This document shows positions 44,962 to 55,097 of a stretch of 64,000 bases of DNA, piece by piece. Position 1 is the stretch's first letter; the number at the start of each line of letters is the position of its first letter. Under the pieces are notes generated by a model. That model did no database searches. It saw only the letters and a list, made by a program, of their open reading frames with translations, and was not told where the DNA came from. A program made the position numbers and the translations under genes. This DNA comes from Acytostelium subglobosum LB1 (Eukaryota; Evosea; Eumycetozoa; Acytosteliales; Acytosteliaceae): NCBI RefSeq assembly GCF_000787575.1, contig NW_012236511.1, forward strand, positions 62,001 to 126,000, in the 5' to 3' direction.

Positions 44962-46352
44962 ATGTTGTCAACTAAATCATTGATGTAAGTGCAGCCGCTG
45001 GACGATGTTGTTGGCGATTTTCCGTAAAGTCACGTGATCGAAAACTTGTCACGTGATCAACCACTATCTGATCAGCTGATCGGTTACCATACAACTTCAA
45101 ACCCATACTCATACCAACACATATTAGTGTCCTATTTATTATCGCTACTTCAATAGCAGTGTCCATCTCAGCCGACTCAATCTACGACTTTGAGTTTGAC
45201 TATGATGAGTATGATGGAGCCGACTCCTACTTAACTCATCGCGCCTGCCGCGGCAAGTCATTCATCACATTGCCATTGGGCACCAATGGTGGTCTGGACG
45301 AGAGCAACCTGTCGTCTTTCTTGCTGGCCCGTCGCGGCTCCAACGTCTTCATGGCAATGGACGCCGGCACGATCTGGAACGGCATCAAGCAGTACATCAG
45401 CTCGCGCAACAACGTCTTTGACATCCAGTACCCCGAGTACGCCGACTCCAAGGACCAGAAGATCGCCTGGTTCATCCGCAATCACATCGTCGGCTACCTG
45501 CTTGGCCACTCCCATCTCGACCATCTCGAGGGTTTGATCGAGGTGTCGCCAGAGGACTACTTGGCAAAGGCCACACTCGACTACCAGCCCGCCATCACCG
45601 ACGGCATCCTCAGGATGGTGCGCGCCCAGTTCCCCAACGTCACCGCCGCACCCGTCATGCTCAAGAAGAAGGTGCTTGTCGGCCTGCCCCAGACAGTCAA
45701 CGCCGTAAAGAACAACCTGTTCAACAACATCCTCTGGCCCAACCTGCCAATGTTTGGACGCTATGACTACGTCACAATGACCAGCAATGTCTCGGCCAAG
45801 CTCAGCGACGTCGCCCTGCTCAACACTGCCACGGCCAACATTGCCGGCACCATCTTTGAGAACATGACCCTGACCCCCTACGAGGTGTGCCACAACGACA
45901 TCATCTCGACCGCCTACCTGTTCACCGACGACGTCACTGGCGAGCAGATCGTCTTCTTCTCAGACACTGGCGTGCCCTCTGGCAACTACCCATGCAACTG
46001 GCAGGAGCGCATCTGGGCCGTGTGGAGAAACATCAACATCTCCAAGCTCAGAGCCATCTATTTGGAGAGCTCGTTCGTCAACAGCATGCCAGACTCTGGC
46101 ATGTTTGGTCATTTGCGTCCAAAGGACATCATGGCCTTGATGACCGATCTCTACAACATGTCCATCCACACCGCACCCGTGCCATCAGATTTGAGCCATG
46201 TCAAGTTGATCATCCAGCACATCAAGCCACTGGTCAATGCCAACCCATCCGGCTTGCCAATCCGCGAGCAAATCTACGACGAGTTGCAGCAAGACAACAA
46301 CATGCATGTCAAGGTCGTCATCCCCAAGCAAGGTGTTCCAATCTGTTTCTAA
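44962..46352 (+). CDS. pdsA: Secreted class II cAMP phosphodiesterase (PdsA type)
   Basis: Hydrolyses extracellular cAMP to 5'-AMP, shaping the waves sensed by cARs. Exons 44962-44984 and 45128-46352 (intron 44985-45127) give about 415 residues. Splicing the 23-nt first exon completes a good signal peptide, MLSTKSLIVLFIIATSIAVS, which decides the start. The metallo-beta-lactamase-like class II PDE signature GHSHLDHLEG lies at about residues 134-143. Other family segments are LPLGTNGGLDESNLSSFLL, IFFSDTGVPSG-like VFFSDTGVPS, YLESSF and HIKP. Two GTCACGTGATC elements lie in the intron. Divergent from the cAMP receptor gene. Confidence 0.95.
45028..45060. repeat. Paired GTCACGTGATC elements in pdsA intron 1
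   Basis: Two identical 11-mers GTCACGTGATC about 20 bp apart, followed by ATCTGATCAGCTGATCGG. They match, in reverse orientation, the GATCACGTGAC copies in the Kelch-RhoGAP intron. Position in a first intron suggests a possible enhancer. Confidence 0.6.
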
Positions 46353-46719
46353 TAGAATACATGTAACATTATCCAGTCAGTCCCCATCCATTAATAAACA
46401 AAGTGCTCGCTCCCTTGAGGCAGTTAGTTTGTTGGCCTATCCATCCACCTATGGACCTCAACTTGATGTTGTTTGATTGAGTGTACATATTTGTGTCTGT
46501 GTGGTGAGTCTCCTTTCTTATCCATTTCATTGACCTGGAATGTATATTTGGACTTGAAGGGACTCTTCCAAGTTGGGATACATACCTTATTAGGTAATAT
46601 ACTTATTTGGAATTATTAGGAATAATCAAACAAATTTAACTATGTCAATATTATCATTATTCAATCAATCAAATATCCATCTTTTAACCCTCAACAAATA
46701 ATTCATCAATCAATTAAGA
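46353..46719. other. Intergenic, downstream of pdsA
   Basis: 367 bp, increasingly AT-rich towards the small coiled-coil frame. It probably contains the pdsA 3' UTR and a short promoter. Nothing else seen. Confidence 0.4.
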
Positions 46720-47028
46720 ATGTTTACAATGTTCCATAGACATACAGAGGAGGAGATTAATGATCTCAATCATACAATTCAATCGTTGCAGGACCAGGTG
46801 AAGCACTTGACCTCAACAATCTCTGTTAGAGATAATACAATCCAAATGAGAGATGCTACAATTGACATAAGAGACAAGACCATTCACGATAGGGACATAA
46901 CAATAATGTCACTTGCTAATCCTAACCAACTACATCAGCATTCTAATGCCAATAATGACAAAGCCCAACATCAGTTGATCAATGATGATGATTCCAAAGT
47001 TGGACAACACCATCAATCACCCATTTGA
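46720..47028 (+). CDS. Small hypothetical coiled-coil protein
   Basis: Open frame of 102 residues, not recognised. Residues about 8-65 are a predicted-looking coiled coil with a striking seven-residue internal repeat: RDNTIQM, RDATIDI, RDKTIHD, RDITIMS. The rest is Asn/His/Gln-rich. It stands alone between pdsA and ube2s, with AT-rich DNA before its ATG. The regular heptads argue for a real coding sequence, but it could be a chance frame. Confidence 0.45.
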   Translation: MFTMFHRHTEEEINDLNHTIQSLQDQVKHLTSTISVRDNTIQMRDATIDIRDKTIHDRDITIMSLANPNQLHQHSNANNDKAQHQLINDDDSKVGQHHQSPI

Positions 47029-47206
47029 ACTTCAAAATGGCGCCAAATTTCAAATTCAAATGTTCTAACAATCTCATGATGGGTGATGGTCTAGTGTTGT
47101 GTGATTGATCAATTAATAAACACCAATCAATCAATCAATCAAACATATATACTATTATTACTTATTACTAATAAATTTGGAACATTCATAATCAATTACA
47201 ACAACA

Positions 47207-48044
47207 ATGTCAAGCGAAAACCTACCTCCAGATGTGATCAAAAGGATTCTAAAAGAGTTGAAGGACATCTCCAGCAACCCAATGGAAGGCGTCACCATGA
47301 TGCCATGTGACCAGGACATCTCAAACATTGAGGCTTACATAACCGGTCCAAGTATGATCAATCCATTACCTACTCATTCACTCATTCAATCAATCATCCT
47401 AACACGATCATTTACTAATTCAATCAATTGATCAATCACTCAAACAGGTGGAACACCATATGAAGGTGGATACTTCAAGGCAAGATTGACTTTGTGCTCA
47501 GACTTCCCTCGTGTACCACCAAAGGCCAACTTCCTCACAAAGATCTTCCATCCAAACGTGTCCAAGAAGGGTGAGATTTGTGTCAATACTCTCAAGAGGG
47601 ATTGGACCGATGACCTTGGTATCAAACACATTCTGCTGGTATGTTGACCCAATCATCACATGATCATGTTGACTGGTATGATCCCATCCTAACCCACCAA
47701 CCCTCTCACTCACCCTCGACCAGACCATCAAATGTCTGCTGATTGTACCAAATGCCGAGTCTTCGTTGAATGAGGATGCATCGAGATTGATGCTTGACAA
47801 CTACGATGATTACTTCAAGCATGCCAAGATGTTCACTTCGATACACGCACCAAAGCCAGCTTCAATTGTCGAACCATCTAGCACAGCTACCCCTGCCACC
47901 GGCTCAACCGATGAGTCGTCCACCACACCAGCAGCAGCCAGCACCACCAGTAACATTACAACATCATCGCCAGTCAAGAAGAAGCCAGTCGACACCAGAC
48001 CCGAGGCGAAAGGACAGGTGAAGAAGAGTTTAAAGAGACTTTAG
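47207..48044 (+). CDS. ube2s: Ubiquitin-conjugating enzyme E2 S
   Basis: E2 that extends K11-linked ubiquitin chains with the anaphase-promoting complex. Exons 47207-47351, 47448-47638 and 47724-48044 give about 218 residues, close to human UBE2S. It starts [15 protein letters not shown]; the UBC fold contains [20 protein letters not shown] with the catalytic cysteine near residue 93, and [21 protein letters not shown] Ser/Thr/Ala-rich linker leads to a Lys-rich tail ending KKSLKRL; human UBE2S ends in a similar Leu-Arg tail that docks on the APC/C, so that function is probably kept. Introns are 96 and 85 nt. Confidence 0.93.
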
Positions 48045-48209
48045 ATTAGTTCTCCACTCCTTCCTTCATCCTCCTCACTTTCTCGTCTTTCCATTCCATT
48101 GTGATCGATCCAATAAACAGTATTTGTGTATTGTTTGTTTCCATAAGTTGTTGATTGATTGATTGATTTGATCGGTTGATTGATTGAGCTAGTGTGGCAG
48201 TATGACATC

Positions 48210-49315
48210 TTACTTGGACGGTGATACCTCCACTGTTGACGCTGGAGCCGCCAGTCCAAGCTTCCTCATGATCTTCATTCTAAAGTTCTTCTTCCTCTGT
48301 ATGATGCGCGCATGGATCAACAAGTTAGTAAGTGTTGTTCTATCTGGACCATTCATGGCCTCGGCTTCAGCCTCATCACACATACCAGTCCTTCCTTTGC
48401 TGCCTTGGACAACTTGGGCACAGGGATAGTTGATGTGGTCGATTTCTTCTTTGACGAATCAGATGATGATGACGATGACTTGGATGAAGAAGATGATGAC
48501 TTGGATGATGATGAAGATGACTTGGATGAAGATGATGAAGACTTGGACGATGATGACGATGACTTGGAGGAGGATGATGATGAAGTTGATGTTGTTGAGG
48601 TTGTAGTCGGTGCTGATGTTGATGATGATGATGAGTTTGATACAGAGGAGTTTGAAGCATTCAATGCTCTGTTCTTTGATGATTTGCTCATCGCAGCTTG
48701 GACAGCAGCCATCTCTTCGCGTTGTAGTCTCTCCTTTTCCTCACGCTCCTTGTTGGCGGCCATCATAGCCTTGCTTCTTGCGGTCACGGGTCTGGCAGGG
48801 AGCCTCTCGTCCTCATCACTGTACATACCCTTGCCTGATCCAGCCAATGGTTTAGCACCACCGGTGCTACTATTCAATGGTCTGGGCGGTCTGGCCGCTT
48901 GCTTCTTCTTGAAATTGGGTAGTGTAATGATCGTTGTCTTCAAGTCCTCCTTTGGTGATTGTGGTGTAAGTGGTGCAGTTGTAGTTGATGTTGAGGTTGT
49001 TGATGAAGTTGATGTAGTCATCGGTACATCTGATGTCGTTGATGCTGTAGTAGATGACGTTGTTGCTGGTGATGGTGGTGCAGTTGTGGTTGAAGTTGAT
49101 GAAGTAGATGGTGATGTAGGGATTGTCTTTGATGTTGTCAGGTTCGGTGACAATGTATGATCTTTATCATTCGTATCTTTGCTGTTGTTGCTGTTACTGT
49201 TACTGTTACTGTTGCTATTGTTGACATTGACACCATCGGTGGGGGCCACACTAGTAGTCAGTGGCTTATCTTCAGCAGTCTCCATGCTATCTTTTGTTTG
49301 GCTGTTGTTATCCAT
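48210..49315 (-). CDS. Serine/threonine-rich disordered protein, unknown function
   Basis: About 338 residues from exons 49315-48386 and 48296-48210 with an 89-nt intron (donor GTATGT, branch-like ACTAAC, acceptor ACAG). Not recognised. The N-terminal 140 residues are Asn/Ser/Thr-rich. A more ordered central part (about 140-235) has TTIITLPNFKKKQAARPPRP and a helical RSKAMMAANKEREEKERLQR stretch. Then come (Ser)n-Lys repeats. The second exon adds a basic helix, RKKNFRMKIMRKLGLAAPAS, which joins smoothly to KLSKAAKEGL and so supports the splice. Without splicing the frame ends at 48353. It could be a nuclear or membrane-associated basic protein. Confidence 0.75.
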
Positions 49316-49650
49316 GATTGTGAATGATTGAATGATTGAATGATTGAATGATTCAGGTGAAGATGTGAATATGAGTAGTGAGCGAATGAGTCCAGAGAGA
49401 TCGATGATGTCAGGTGAGTTCACACTTGCAGTCAGTCTGGGCTGGGGGAAAAGAAGGTCTTCTTCCCCCTTGCTCAAGGGTCATTAATGTGAAGAATTGC
49501 GGTCCATCCACAGTCATTGCAATAAAGTCTTCACTTCTTCTCAAGATATTATTGATCGTTCAGTCGACAATCTCAATCAAACAACCAATCTTAATCACTA
49601 AACATAACAATCTTGAACAGACAATCAATCAGTCAATCAAATATAATAAG
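49316..49650. promoter_or_regulatory. Divergent promoter, Ser-rich gene / SLC35F5-like
   Basis: 335 bp between divergent starts. GAATGATTGAATGATT repeats lie next to the minus-strand gene and CAATCAATCAGTCAATCAAA next to the plus-strand gene. No gene is contained. Confidence 0.45.
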
Positions 49651-51220
49651 ATGAATAGAAATGAAGCAGCAGTACTGGTTGATGGTAATCAGGAGGATGA
49701 GAATGATGATGGTCTAGCAAGACTAAATCAAGTTGATGAATATATAGAAGAAGAGGAGGACGATGATGATATAATGCACAACAACCGTAGTCCTCCATTA
49801 TTGAATGATGGTAGTGGAAGTAGTGGAGGCATTGATAGTGGACGACATCATGATGACGAATTAAACAAAGCAAAGAATGTACGAAGACACATTATCGGTG
49901 CAGTATGTGTACTCATCGTTGTATTCCTTTGGGTATTCTCAAGTATAATGACCCAGGTATGTCATCACTTAATCAATCAATCAATCAATCACAGTCACTC
50001 ACTAACTCAATCAATCAATCAAACAGATCATATTCACTACAGAGTCATTCGATAAACCATTCTTCTTGACATACTTCTCAACATCAATATTCTCATTCTA
50101 TCTGTTTGGATTCGTATTTAGATGGAAACAATGGTCTTCCATACCAATCCAGAATGATCAAACTCGTCCATCATTCAGCAAGTTGGACCAATTATCATAT
50201 AATGGCGAGGCTGTGGAAATTGACAACAACAACTCTTCGCCAAACGTACCATTATCACCTTCATCTATCAATGGTGAGCGTCGCCCACTGCAGATGCAAC
50301 CTCATTCAATCAAATCAATCATCAAGTTCAGTGCCATCCTCTGTCCAATCTGGTTCGCTGCCAACTATACATACAACATCAGTCTGGACATCACAAGTAT
50401 CTCGTCCAACACCATCCTCAGTTCACTCTCTGGTGTCTTCTCATTATTCATCAGTGTGGCAATGAAGGTTGACAAGTTCACAATCGAGAAGTTGTTCGCC
50501 ACCATTATATCGTACGTCTCAACATCCATTCATGGCGCCAAGTACTTACTAACATGACATGACATGAAAACAGACTTACTGGAATCATTATGGTCAGTTA
50601 TTCAGACATCAGCGGAAATAATGGAAATGATACTGTAATTGGAGACTTGTTGGCTGTTGTTGGCGCTTTCCTTTATGGCCTATATTGTACAATGATAAAG
50701 AAATTGGTCATATCCGAGAACCTGTTACCAATGCCAATGTTATTTGGTAAGTATCCATCACATGGACAACACCCAAACCATCACTCTAACTCACTGAATC
50801 ATTCAACAACTTCCAGGATTCATTGGATTGATTAACTTCTTGGTGTTGTGGCCTGGATTCTTTATACTTAACTCCATTGGGTTCGAGGTGTTTGCCTGGC
50901 CCTCGGGTAGAGTATTCCTATTCCTCCTGTTCAATGGCATATTTGGAAGTTTCTTGTCGGATCTGATCGAGTCCTACTCAGTGGTATTGACAAGCCCTGT
51001 CATCAACACAATTGGTCTATCATTATCAATTCCACTGGCAATGATCAGTGACTTTGTTCGCAAACACAAGATGTTTGGTTGGATGTACCTGTTTGGCTCA
51101 GCACTGGTCATACTTGGATTCCTGTTGGCCAACCTCGCCAGCTCGCTCTTTGAGTCTCGTCTGCGATCGATCGAACAAAAGGTGTTGTCCAAACTCAAGG
51201 GAATAGTAAAGAGTGATTGA
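49651..51220 (+). CDS. SLC35F5-like DMT-superfamily transporter
   Basis: Multi-pass membrane protein of the drug/metabolite (EamA) superfamily, about 455 residues, from exons 49651-49956, 50027-50511, 50574-50746 and 50817-51220. The N-terminal 85 residues are acidic and Asn/Ser-rich. About ten hydrophobic helices follow. Wording typical of SLC35F3-5 includes LWVFSSIMTQIIFTTESFDK and PFFLTYFSTSIFSFYLFGFV, then a cytosolic loop, and later WFAANYTYNISLDITSIS, VVGAFLYGLYCTMIKK and a terminal GSALVILGFLLANLAS. The substrate is not known; family members have been linked to small-molecule or thiamine-type transport. All introns are 62-70 nt. Confidence 0.88.
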
Positions 51221-51614
51221 TTGATTCAATCAATATGCTTGTATACAAAAGGGTTAGGCAACCATGTGACTGTTTATTGGTTACGTTGGATTGATGAATG
51301 GATTGGTATATTGATGGATGGGTTGGATGCATGGTTGTAGTGTTTGGATGTTGCTCCTCCATTGTTTAATTACATGGATGGACTGGGAGCAAGATGATGC
51401 CGATGTTATTGATGATGGGAGTGGAGTGTATTATATACTTGGTACAGTTGTACTACTGCAGGCTCTGCAGGAGATGATACAGCTGGTTGGTTGTTGGGTT
51501 TGATATCGGTTCGAATTGAATGGATGATGGCGGGTTGATGTGTGTGGTAGGTAGCTATGTAGATGTAATATGGTTTAGTCAGTGACCAATCAAACCAATC
51601 GATTGATCATTCGA
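51221..51614. other. Convergent 3' region, transporter / myosin kinase
   Basis: 394 bp between two 3' ends, rich in TTGGATGGATTG-like repeats. A CTGCAGGCTCTGCAG inverted repeat is at about 51457-51471. No gene seen. Confidence 0.4.
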
Positions 51615-54034
51615 TCAATCAGTTGTTGGCTTGTCACTGATGTTCTCAGAGGCGGCGACAACACTGTTGAAGTTGTCCCAGGCCCATACTCGGATGGTCT
51701 GGTCGTGTGAGCTGCTGAGCAGATATCGCTTCTCCTCCCAGAGCGCCAGACACTGCACGATGGCGTTGTGGCCTTCCAGAGTGGACAGACATCTCTGTGA
51801 GTCCAAATCCCAGATCTTGATCGTGTTGTCATCGCTGGCACTGAACAGGTATTTGTCCGAGACGACCATGTGCTGCACCCAGTGGTCGTGGCCGCGCAGC
51901 GTGCACACGCACTCGAGCGACTTGAGCGACCACACTCGGATCGTCTTGTCGTAGGAGCCCGAGTACAGGTTGGTGCCGACGATGCATATGCACGACACCC
52001 ACTTGGTGTGGCCCTTGAGCGTGTAGTTGCAGCGCATCGTTTTCAGGTCCCACACTTTGATCGTCTTGTCGTTGCTGCCACTGAACAGATATTGGCCGCT
52101 GACGCACAGCGACTTGACCGTGCGCTGATGGCCTTCCAGTGTTGACTTGCACTCCAACGTCTTCAGGTCCCAGATCTTGATCGACTTGTCCGCTGATCCA
52201 CTGAATAAATACTTGTCATTGACAATGACAGTGTGTACAGGCTTATCGTGACCTTCCAAAGTAAAAATACATCTTAGTTTCTGTTGTCGTATGATCGTAG
52301 GACGATCAGTTGGTTAGTCAATGGTGTCCTTTGATGCCATGGGTCATCCTAATCAAACATACCTTTATATCCCAGACTTTAATCGAGTGATCAGATGATC
52401 CAGTGAAGAGATATTGGTCATTGTAACAAACTGATTCGACTGCACCATCATGTCCTTTCAGTGTTTGTGTCAACTCCAATGTCTTATTCTTCAACTCGTA
52501 TACCTATTGGTAGTCGATGTGTCAATGAGTGTAGTACATTGATCAATCAATCAATTAATCGATTAAACATACTCTTATCGTATTATCTGAACAACCAGCA
52601 AATACTTGATTGTCATATATGCATAGGGCACTGGTGTTGTGATATCCTTTGATCGTGTCCAATAGCTTAATGCCGCTGATGTCCCACTATGAGTGATGCG
52701 TACGCGCGCAATATGTTAGTATGATTGTATGTAACAGCCCATCCAGGTACTTACATTTGATTGCTCCTTCTTCCTCTCTAACCTCTCCTTTTCGATCTCT
52801 ATTGATTTGGACTTTGATTTCTCGCGAGTGTCGTCACGTGTCGGTTTGGCGATCTGGGCCGTTGCGCTTGAGCCATTGTTGTTGATGTTGTTGTTGGTGC
52901 TGGTGCCGCTGGACTCGGTCGATGTGTCCGGCAGGAAGAGGTCGGGACGGGGCACGGTGCCGCAGTCCGACTTCTCTGACTTGGGGTTGATCATCTGCAG
53001 GTTGAGATACTGGCAGATGGCGTTGCACTTGTGCGTGTCCATGAACTTCTCAAAGCCCTTCTGGCCCAGGTTGCCCTGGCCGTAGCCCACGCCGTCGTAC
53101 GTGTGGATCTGCGGGTCGGTGTAGTGGTCGCCCACGCCCTGGATGTCGATGATGAGCAGCTGGTGGTTCGAGTGCTCGTAGGTAAAGTGCGAGAAAGACT
53201 GCGGCGTGTTGCGCTCGTCGTTGCTGACGAACCCGCTGTTGTTGTTGTACTTGCGATATTGACCCTCGACGTATGGCTCCATTCCACATATGATGTCGGT
53301 CGACGTCCTGTCGACAAACTCTAGCACGCACGACTGCAGGAAGTCGATCTTCTTGGGCGGCTTGAACTCGTTGTACTTGTCGGCCCACTTCTTGGCGATC
53401 ATCTGCATCTTGACGTCCTCAAAGTAGTTGGCCCTGTTGGTGGGCTTCTTGCCAATCTTTGCGACGTACCTGCCCGACGCCTCGGGCCGGCTGAGGTCCT
53501 GCAGATGGTAGGCCTTTCTAAAGGCGCCCTCAGCGAATGGCACCTGCTCCATGCGCACCAATATAGCCGTGCAAGTCCATTGTGCTGTGGCTGTATAAGG
53601 GTTGTACTCCCACTTGACCACTCTCTCTGAGTTTTCCAACACGCCCATATGAAGAGTTGGTATCGATGCATTGTCCGCAACCTTTACCTTGCCTAATAAG
53701 TTCGATTGATTGATTGATTAGTCACTCACTCATACATTGATGATCACGTGACGATGCCGATGATGATGATGATCTTACTCTTCTTGACAATGACATGTAA
53801 TGTATCGCCCACCTTATATTGGATGTCTGATAGGGTGTTCCTGGCCTTGTACTTTTCAAACTTGTCGCCAATCATTCGGCCAATCTGTATGTCGGTCTGT
53901 GATGTGCCATAGGGGAAGTGGAATATCTTGCCCTCGTGTATAATCTTTCGAATGGCCGACACTGTCGTCTCGAGATTCAAGTCGGCAAGCTCCACCTCCT
54001 CATCCTCGTATGAGAACCATACTTTGAATCCCAT
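51615..54034 (-). CDS. Myosin heavy chain kinase: alpha-kinase plus WD40, ubiquitin-like N-terminus
   Basis: Atypical alpha-kinase that would phosphorylate myosin II heavy chains and disassemble filaments. Exons 54034-53779, 53692-52755, 52686-52573, 52503-52363 and 52280-51615 give about 704 residues, like MHCK-B. Residues about 1-85 look ubiquitin-like (KVWFSYEDEEVELADLNLET ... ARNTLSDIQYKVGDTLHVIV). The alpha-kinase domain (about 100-325) has GRYVAKIGKK, YVEGQYRKYNNNSG, LLIIDIQGVGD, then GYGQGNLGQKGF and the zinc-type HKCNAICQYL. A charged linker leads to seven WD40 repeats (about 400-704), for example YLFSGSADKSIKIWDLK. WD40 blades 1 and 2 each fill one small exon. Which MHCK paralogue it is cannot be settled. 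Confidence 0.92.
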
Positions 54035-55097
54035 AATCAATCTATCAATCTATCTATCACTCTATTCTACACACACGATCGATGTTATAACTACAACTTG
54101 TTGCGTTGCTTGATTCTTCAAAAGTATCTAATTTTCTAATTGTCTTGTCTTGTCTGTTGTCTGTCTATGTCTTGTTGACTGTCTGTCTGCTTGTTTGATG
54201 TTAGATTGTTTACTTTGATGTTGGACGTATGGACAGGCGGGTGTGTACACACGGCCGTTGAATGTGATCACTCACGTTTGCCGTTTGCGTTAATATTTGC
54301 CCGTTTGTTTCAATGAATCGTTGGGTTGTTGTTCCTTGATGTTAATGTAGTTGATCGCAATGGGCTATGTTGTTGTTGGTCCTGATGTCTTGTAATTGTC
54401 GTAGTTGTATTTGAACTAGTAGAGACTGTATTATCAATAAGTGTCACAAATCAAGCTCCTCCTCAGTCAGTCAGATGTAGTTATAATTAGATGTGAAGTA
54501 GTTGAAGGAAGGTAAATGTTGTTATAAAGTAGAGTCTGTTGTTGTTATTGTTGTTTGTGTTTGTTTGCTTGCTGTTGTCCTAGCACGTGATGTTTGTTTG
54601 TTTGTTGTTAATATTATGCAGGGAGAGAGAGGGTAGTGTAGTGTGGAGAGGAGGATGAAGGGATAAAGTTAGATGGATGGATGGGGAGGATCGATTGGCC
54701 TGAATGAGTGAGTGAGAGAGGGAAACACACACACACACACACATACACACCACCTTGTTTGAATTCATTCATTCACTTGAATGAGTGTGTGTCTATTAAT
54801 TTGTTTTTTTTTAATTAATGGTGTCTTGAAGGTGGGTGGTTTATCGATGAACTTCAAATTTTTTTCGAATCTTTCGATCGATCGGTGAGGTCGTTGATTG
54901 TTTGAAAAACCAACAATCGACGTTGATGAGCTGTCATGTCATTATCTGATTCCTATGAAGAATATCTCAACCTACAAGTACGAGTATGTAGGTTCCCAAC
55001 ACTCACCGACTGTCTTCCAATGAATGACTCAACAATCAATGACTCAACAACCAGCTTGGATCATCATTTATTCGATCAGCAAGGAGCACTATCACTA
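54035..55097. promoter_or_regulatory. Gene-free region upstream of myosin kinase
   Basis: 1.06 kb between two minus-strand genes. Contents: TCTATCAATCTATCTATC by the kinase start, TCTGTTGTCTGTCTATGTC-type repeats near 54150, many TTGTTGTT runs, GAGAGAGAGGG at 54620, CACACACACACA at 54726-54750, and T-runs at 54803-54810 and 54857. No gene or RNA recognised. Confidence 0.4.

Noticed and set aside
48202-48429. 75-codon plus-strand frame with a hydrophobic segment (SFLMIFILKFFFLCMM)
   Set aside because: It is antisense to a well-supported second exon of the serine-rich gene, whose splice signals and frame fit better.
48312-49160. 282-codon plus-strand Asp/Glu/Val-rich frame
   Set aside because: Antisense of the Ser-Lys repeats in the serine-rich gene; only low-complexity acid runs.
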